Part shown: positions 57,960 through 64,000 of the stretch, piece by piece
Layout of the letters: the number at the start of each line of letters is the position of its first letter
Position numbering within the stretch: position 1 is the first letter of the stretch
Assembly (NCBI GenBank): GCA_004794785.1
Contig: SJOL01006586.1
Location: forward strand, 305,502-369,501
Direction of reading: 5' to 3'
Source: Opisthorchis felineus
Taxonomy: Eukaryota > Platyhelminthes > Trematoda > Opisthorchiida > Opisthorchiidae
Length of the DNA stretch: 64,000 nt
Notes under the pieces: model-generated
Told to the model about the DNA's origin: nothing
Database searches by the model: none
Seen by the model: the letters and a program-made list of their open reading frames with translations, nothing else
Made by a program: the position numbers and the translations under genes

Positions 57960-60705
57960 CATACGTCATCATCATCAAAGACAGCAACATCAGTGTTGAT
58001 ACTGGTGCCTCACCGCCGTGCAACCACAAAGCTTATCTATTATATTTAAAGCTGTAGAATGAAAAGAGGAGAAAAAGAGTGGGTGAGGGAGGGGACCTAG
58101 TGCTGGCCTATGTCAAGCATTCTGAGACGCCTACACCTCCAAGCGCTCAATCAGACAATCTGGAAAGAAACGCCACTGACATCGACCAGCCGCCATTTCT
58201 TGCAATGTCTCCAGCCAGGCGCAGGAGGGGCCACTTGGATCACATCCTGGAAGGCGTACCGCACCGATAGCACCCGAACTCCTCGACAATCCCTTTCGCA
58301 CCGTTCTGCCAAGTCATACGTTGTCCAACCCAAGGTTTCCACCATTCTATAGGAGGCGCAGAGAGCAACAGTCGTTTCTGTGGACGTTATTTCGGCACAT
58401 GGCGGTGCCAGCGTAGTTAAGGGAGCTCGATGTTTTCCGCGACTGAAGTACCTACTGCATAACCAAATACCCGTTTTCCAATTACCTCGTTACGAATTCG
58501 TAGACGCTATCCGACACTAGCAACGCTTCTAAGGCACAAGTGGTAAAAAACCTGAAGACACCCCACATCACCTTTCCGCAGAGGCCATGTCTCGCAACCA
58601 TACAACAACACAGCCCCTACCGTTGCCTGATACACACAACCCTTAAGATCTAGTGAGATGCCTTTTTGACGCCACAAGTGACGCAAATTAGTAGACATGA
58701 TTCGAGCCTTTGAGATTCGCTCATCAGACGCACTTCCGTCAGTGTCACTACGACTACCGAGGTATGTAAGATTCTCCACAACCACCAAGGCTTCTCCTTG
58801 AATTGTAACGGTATGTTCAGAAGTATGACTTTGCACTTGGAAGTTAAAACACGCATGTCGAAAGATGGTATGACGACGGTCAGTTTATTCAACAGGTGCT
58901 TTGCCTTGGCCTTCAAAGATAAGGGCGATGTCGTCTGCGTACTACGAATCGACAAGGTTCTCACCAGCAACGATTTGAAGATCGGGGTTTTGAGGACCTT
59001 CCAGAGTCCGGCCCGTCACCTCACCGGCGACGAATTTGAACGAGAATGGAGAGAGTGGGCACCCTTGTCGGACCCCACCTTTTTTAGGGAAGCTTTGGGA
59101 GAACTCACCATACACTCTCACACGCTCGATGTAAGTGAATATAGGGATCGGATTAGGTTCACAAACTTCTGGGGCATATCCTGTTGAGCAAGTGTAGTTA
59201 ACAGCACTGACCGATCGACAGAGTCGAACGCACCCTTAAAGTCAAGGAGCACCATGATTGTGGGTCGTCTGTACATGTGGCGTTGTTGTAACACCTGACG
59301 GAGCGTGAAGATGTGGTCAACGCAGCCTCTACCCGATCGAAACCGCGCTTGATTCTCACGAGCCAAGGTTTCGTGTGTCACCGTAAGACGACGAAGAATC
59401 AGTGGTGCCAGAAGCCTTGTCACCACAGGAGTCAAACTAACATCTCTGTGGTTACTACATTCACTGCGAGTACCCTTTTTGAAAATGGGCACTACTATCC
59501 ATTCACCCCAGTTGTCTGGGAAGGTCTCTTTCTCCCCTGTAGACCTAAACAGGCTAGACTGGCACTGCATGAGGAATTTATCGCCATCCTTGAATAGGGC
59601 TTGGAAGGTCGCCAGGACCAGTATCGCGATGATGCTTGAGCAAAGACATACACTTGGACACTTCTGAGACTGAGGGTGGCTCCATATTCACAGTCCACGT
59701 TTCTGTTGAAGGCCGGCATTCTGAATTGGAGGCCCTCACCACCGGTAACTGATGCTTGTTCGGATTTGGGGCTGGTTCGTTAGTGAGCACCACATTGTGA
59801 AGCCATTTCCGCTGTTCCGGAAATCGGTACTGTGATTGGTACACATCCGAAGCAGGCACTCCCCGTTGTCCGTTCCTCGTATCCAACCCAAGGTAACTGG
59901 GCCTCGGCAGAGCTGAGCCCATGTGCCCGGTGTTCGGGTCGCCGGCAACCACAACGATGTCTGAGCTTTTAGCCCATTGTAAAAGAGCACGGTCTTCAAC
60001 AGATTCAGAGCTACAGTCATTTGGGGCATAAGCATACACGATGAACAATGTGCGGTGGACCTCACTTTCTCGAAATTCTTTCACAGAAGTTACCACACGT
60101 TTAGAGGCGACTATCAACGGGTATCCAGTCAAGTAGAGTCGCTTCGGCTCAGTCGCTCAACACAATACCCGCCCCCGGAACATTCAGCTACAATGGCCTT
60201 CGCACCACCGGATTTGCGCAGCCGAAACCTGGAAGAGGGCGAGGGGGTAGTCAGTTCAAGTACTTGCATCCTGTATCCTTACTTCTGACAGGTAGAATAT
60301 ATCAATGCAGAGGGAATCTAGCATACGAGCAAGAGTCGCTTCTTGTCTCGCTTGTTTCAGTGTGCTAATATTAAAGGCAGCTAAGTAGACCGGTTTTCGG
60401 GGTTTGAGAATAGACTTCGACGTGTTTTTACTGAAGTCAGAAGTCACCCAGAAGCTGCAGCTGAGCGTGATTCACGGTGAACAAAGCGGTCGGTCCTAGT
60501 GCTGGGACCTGCGGAGAGAGTATTCAAACTGGGGTGGGGTAGGGTAGAAGTGGTACTTGAGGTGCGTGATTGTGTAAGAAGGTAGGCGCCAACAGTAGGG
60601 TGTTTTGGCTTACTCGCCTTGCTGTATGCAGCAAGTAAGACAACCCGGCTAGTGGCACCACGTGACGGCCGATGTTGCATGAGAGTATTGTTGGCTGTAA
60701 GTTGT
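57960..60705 (-). pseudogene. RTE LINE copy C, minus strand
   Basis: Read from 60705 down: 5' region with TSRVVLLAAYSKASKPKHP, then PVYLAAFNISTLKQARQE and YLSEVRIQDAST (60256-60447). The endonuclease is shortened: VVVAGDPNTGHMG near 59950-59925 and LGLDTRNGQRG. A junction directly joins a piece near 59735 to the shared segment, so the linker is largely deleted. The RT follows with FKGAFDSVDRS and the same frameshift and TAG as copy B. After 58922 it diverges: ALIFEGQGKAPV, the C-terminal block ENLTYLGSRSDTDGSASDE, LRHLWRQKGISLDLKGCVYQ (58640-58700) and GAVLLYGCETWPLR, then the 3' end with gtggttgcacggcggtgagg and a short GAT tail at 57963. Confidence 0.9.
58922..59733 (-). repeat. 812-bp segment identical to 52844-53655, inverted
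   Basis: Right member of the inverted pair; the arms are 5,266 bp apart. See the entry at 52844. Confidence 0.9.
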
Positions 60706-62579
60706 GTGTGTACTATTGCTCACGAGGTAGGAAAACCTCGATATTTTAAATACCATCCTGGCTTCACTTACAGACATCTTTTGCATCGCAAATTCGGTTG
60801 AAGGACATCACAAGCAAATCCCACTTGAATCCCTCATCCACACCACTTAGTGCGAATGTGGGTGAATTGCTGGACGTCACTGATTCGCTCAAGCGCACTT
60901 GTAGGTGAACAATGTTCTGCTTTAGAATACTACTGTAGACACATTGTGGAGAGTGAATTTTTCGTCAACTAAGACGTAGGTCAGACTCATTTTGTATGCC
61001 TTGAACGGCTGCCCTCAGTTAAACAAGCCCCCTAATATTCATTTCATAGGAACCAAGTAATGGGATCATTCTCTTTTCCCTTACGTGAAAAGATAATATC
61101 ACACCCAACTCACTTATTCATTTAACAACCATTATGATAACCGGATTGGCTTCACAAAACTGAATAAGCCCTCACACGTGTCAATGTACCCATAGCGGGC
61201 TTGCCCAGCTAATCCCCTTCCTCAGGTCACTATGCATTGGTCAGATTGTCGTTTCCCCACTTCGCGCTACTTGCTGCTTACCGTTTTGCTTGGACGCTTC
61301 TGGTTCAGGTATGACAGGCTTCCATTTAGTTTCAGTTACTGTATTGAGCAGTAATCGTGGACAAATGCTCCTTCCGAAGCATGGGTTGTTGCTTATTAGG
61401 GTATCTCACAGTAGATATTTTCAGTTTCGCTGAAATCAGCTACACCAAGAAGGTTATTGCATGTTAGGAGGTTGCTTTTTGAGGGGCCGCTGTATTGCAC
61501 TGTGCTATGGAACATGGAGAAGATATTTTAGGTGCACTGTTCCCACGGTATTACAATTTTTTCGGAAAGGCTAAAGGAGAAATTTCCGGAGTTATTAGCC
61601 TGGTAAAAAACCCTCATTTTCCACTTAGCTTCCCGCCACGTACTCTCACCAGACCTGCTTTTCGGGCTGAGGGGTTTTCGCCAAAGTGAGCGACGGTGAC
61701 AAATGTCTGTCATTTTAATCAGATTGACAGACTACTGGTTGTTTTTTTCCTGGGGCTGGCTAGATCCTGATTTGAAGTATTCAGTAGACGACACATCGAA
61801 CACTTCAAATTTGATTCCTGACAATGCACTGCGCACCGATTGACGCGTGAGGTGTATTGACTGGCCTCTACTCGATCTGAACCTAGTCACCGGCTTCCGA
61901 TGGATTACGACCTCCGCGGTTTGGATTTTCTTCCATCACCGGCAACCTTGAGTCGACCCTCTTCTTCGGTAAGCGCAACCGCGAAGCATCCTAACGAAAT
62001 ACATGAAGTTACGGTGGCATTTCTCACCCTGGTGCTCACTGTCATAAGTTTATTGTTAATGGAACCAAAGTTAAAAAGCCCTAATTCGATTTCTTCTGTC
62101 TAGGATTGAGCAGTCTGGCCCTCGATTTTTACGGCAGCTGCATTCCCAAATTGTGTCGCAGCTGAATGATTATTGTTTTCGATTCAATTTGACTCTCGAC
62201 CAAGTCGTCCTTGGATAGTAGGCTTGTTCCCTCTGGAATCGAGGATGCATTGATCACTTGTTTACCTTGCGATAGCTAGCTGAGTGACGCCATACCTAAG
62301 GCTTTCCTAATCTTCATTGGCATAGGAAGCGTCTTGGATGCCGTTAACAGAACCGTCTTGCGAGGTTACCATCATTTCCAGGGGCTGGCTGTATCTCCTG
62401 CACTCTCCCATTTTCCGATGACCCAAACTGTAGCAACGTATCCGTGGTACATGGCTTGAAGCTGATAAACTGAACGGGACTGACTGACTGTCTAACATGC
62501 ACTAGAGTGCCGGCCAAATTCATCAGTGCCTTAAAGACTCCACGAAGAGATGGGGCCTTATCGTGGTACGACAGCTCCC
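60706..62579. other. No gene recognised
   Basis: Ordinary-looking AT-rich sequence with small ORFs on both strands (for example 61495-61689 and 61900-62103 on +). No motif or repeat was assigned. Confidence 0.4.
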
Positions 62580-64000
62580 GCGTCCGAATAACCCATTGAG
62601 CTGTATTCTGAGATGCCCATTCAACATCCACTGTCTCCCTTATCAGGCCAGCAAATGGATAGGAGTCTGACAGTCTTGGCACTCCTGGCTTTTGGCTTGG
62701 AACGTGTATGGTGATTGGATCCTTAAAAACCGTCCTGGAGGTCTTACACCAATCTCTGCTACTTTGCGATCAGACCTTTGAGTCAAAAGCTTTGGTTGAG
62801 GACGCTGTCGTCCTCCTGTCGATGTTTGGACACCTTGGCAATAGCTCTACTCACATACAACCATGGACTTCATAAATAAATGTGCCTTCATGTTACATTG
62901 ACCGTCGCGCAGTGACATCATCCGGGTCGCCTTATTCGCTGCATACGGCGAAAGCAGGCGACTGCCTATGCCTCACTTCTTTATTATCATAACTCCCCTC
63001 TTATCACGCTAGATAGCGCCTCTTCTGTGGGTCCAAGCTGTAGGCATGTCAGCCAGTCACCTGGGGAATGAACGCCTCGCATATTGCATATCATATCTAC
63101 TGCCCCGCGTCCGCCATTCAGGCTTCATTCTGTTCTTATCTTATCGAACTCTTAAGCTGATCGGTAGGCAAGCTGCTGTTGAACTTACTTCAGGTACTTT
63201 ATCGGCTGACATCTCTTGCACCTGGGAAACTCGAATACAAGATACAAGTACGGTTGTCGAGCCTACCGCACCCTTTCAATGCATATGCTGTGGACGAAAT
63301 TATGTGATCCTGCAGCGGATTGCACCAGTGTTTGTTATCCCTCAGTTCGCAAGCTGGAGCTTCAATACTCGACTTGATACCTGTAAACGGGCTGACTCGG
63401 TGCTGTTCGGCTTTCTACTTCGTACACACTGGCACTGGTTTAAATACAAAACGCTCCGTTTATCGTGTCCATTTGTGTACCAACTAACTGTATCTGAGTC
63501 GTTGAAAGATGCCCTCTGTCGGAAATTGACCACCGTGCTGTCCACGACGAAAAGTTCAGATGTGGTTATAATAACAGGAGATTTCAATGCACAGATAGAG
63601 CGCCTCAGTCCATCAGAGGCATGCATTGGTTGTATGTTTAGTCTGGACGCAAAGTGCAGTGATGTCAGTTAGTCTTTCTTAACTTGGTACCGATCACCAC
63701 CTGTTTCTTAGTAGTACTGGGCGCCATTATGCTACCTGGCACACCCTTGCTGCTTCAGCTTCAGGGTCAAATTGACCACATTGCCATCAACTACCGATGG
63801 TGTTGTTCAGTCCTTAATTGCTGATTGTTTTGGAACACAATGGTTGATTCTAATCACGCCCTCGCTTGGTACTGATCATTAACTTTCCCCGGTCAATCCC
63901 GGAAACGAGTTCTTCATTGTCAGCAGAAAAACTTTGTCACTCACATGTTAGGGGTCGAGTTTACAATGCTGTGGTGCGATCCATATTGCTGTACGGATCG
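62580..64000 (+). pseudogene. RTE LINE copy D with internal deletion, runs off the window
   Basis: A 5' UTR (62580-63000) shares blocks with copies A and E. The coding part 63046-63672 reads ETRIQDTSTVVE then SSDVVIITGDFNAQIERLS (G-D-F-N-A is the endonuclease block) and ACIGCMFSLDAK. Across frame changes come a DHIAI-type remnant near 63775 and a SDHALA-type remnant near 63845-63870. Near 63960 the sequence jumps to VYNAVVRSILLYGS, which belongs to the C-terminal domain normally more than 1.5 kb further on. The linker and whole RT are therefore missing. Confidence 0.85.

Noticed and set aside
58798..59187. 129-codon + ORF and its 119-codon counterpart at 53390-53749 on minus
   Set aside because: Antisense shadow of the RTE reverse transcriptase; identical only because the underlying segment is duplicated.
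1..64000. CRISPR arrays, bacterial operons, rRNA genes and free-standing tRNA genes
   Set aside because: None seen. The tRNA-like boxes belong to SINEs, and the gene structure is spliced and eukaryotic.

Overview
The window looks like nuclear DNA of a large, repeat-rich metazoan genome. Coding signal comes in short exons bounded by GT/AG splice sites, introns run to several kb, and most of the remaining recognisable sequence is degraded retrotransposon. The mix of RTE-type LINEs with GAT-rich 3' tails, CR1-type LINEs, a tRNA-derived SINE, a Ty3/Gypsy element and a hammerhead motif of the type found in Penelope-like elements suggests a flatworm, possibly a diphyllobothriid tapeworm. That taxonomic call is inference from element types, not from a marker gene.

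Left third (about 7.7-22.3 kb, + strand): one real gene, a tubulin tyrosine ligase-like (TTLL) protein best matched to TTLL2. Six exons can be placed (7752-7809, 8901-9326, 15215-15361, 16961-17311, 19243-19485, 21840-22313). Every intron between placed exons is phase 0, so they join without a frame break. Together they encode the ATP-grasp/TTL catalytic core, a variable linker and a C-terminal FPFN-type block typical of TTLL2. Exons for the N-terminal part of the TTL domain were not found and may lie in 1-7751 or outside the window. The introns hold a SINE with a clean target-site duplication and otherwise little that is recognisable.

Middle (22.3-48.9 kb): no convincing host gene. There are two unassigned minus-strand ORFs near 23.3-24.2 kb. 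A very old Ty3/Gypsy element (24.43-30.78 kb) has diverged LTRs and pol remnants, with two LINE fragments inside it. Then come a minus-strand CR1-type LINE (33.4-34.4 kb), a possible MULE-type transposase relic, SINEs, a minus-strand RTE-like LINE with a deleted RT core (38.0-40.5 kb), an RT scrap, a 135-bp tandem duplication, an inverted-repeat cluster carrying hammerhead ribozyme motifs (44.9-45.4 kb), and a DNA transposase scrap near 46.2 kb.

Right quarter (48.9-64.0 kb): a cluster of RTE-type LINEs. One element (48.9-51.23 kb plus 54.02-55.3 kb) is split by a second copy (51.23-54.02 kb) inserted into its RT region, with a near-matching 10-bp duplication at the junctions. A third copy lies in opposite orientation (60.7-57.96 kb). 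It shares a sharply bounded 812-bp segment with the second copy that matched base for base wherever compared, although both flanks are clearly diverged. A fourth copy with an internal deletion runs off the right end.
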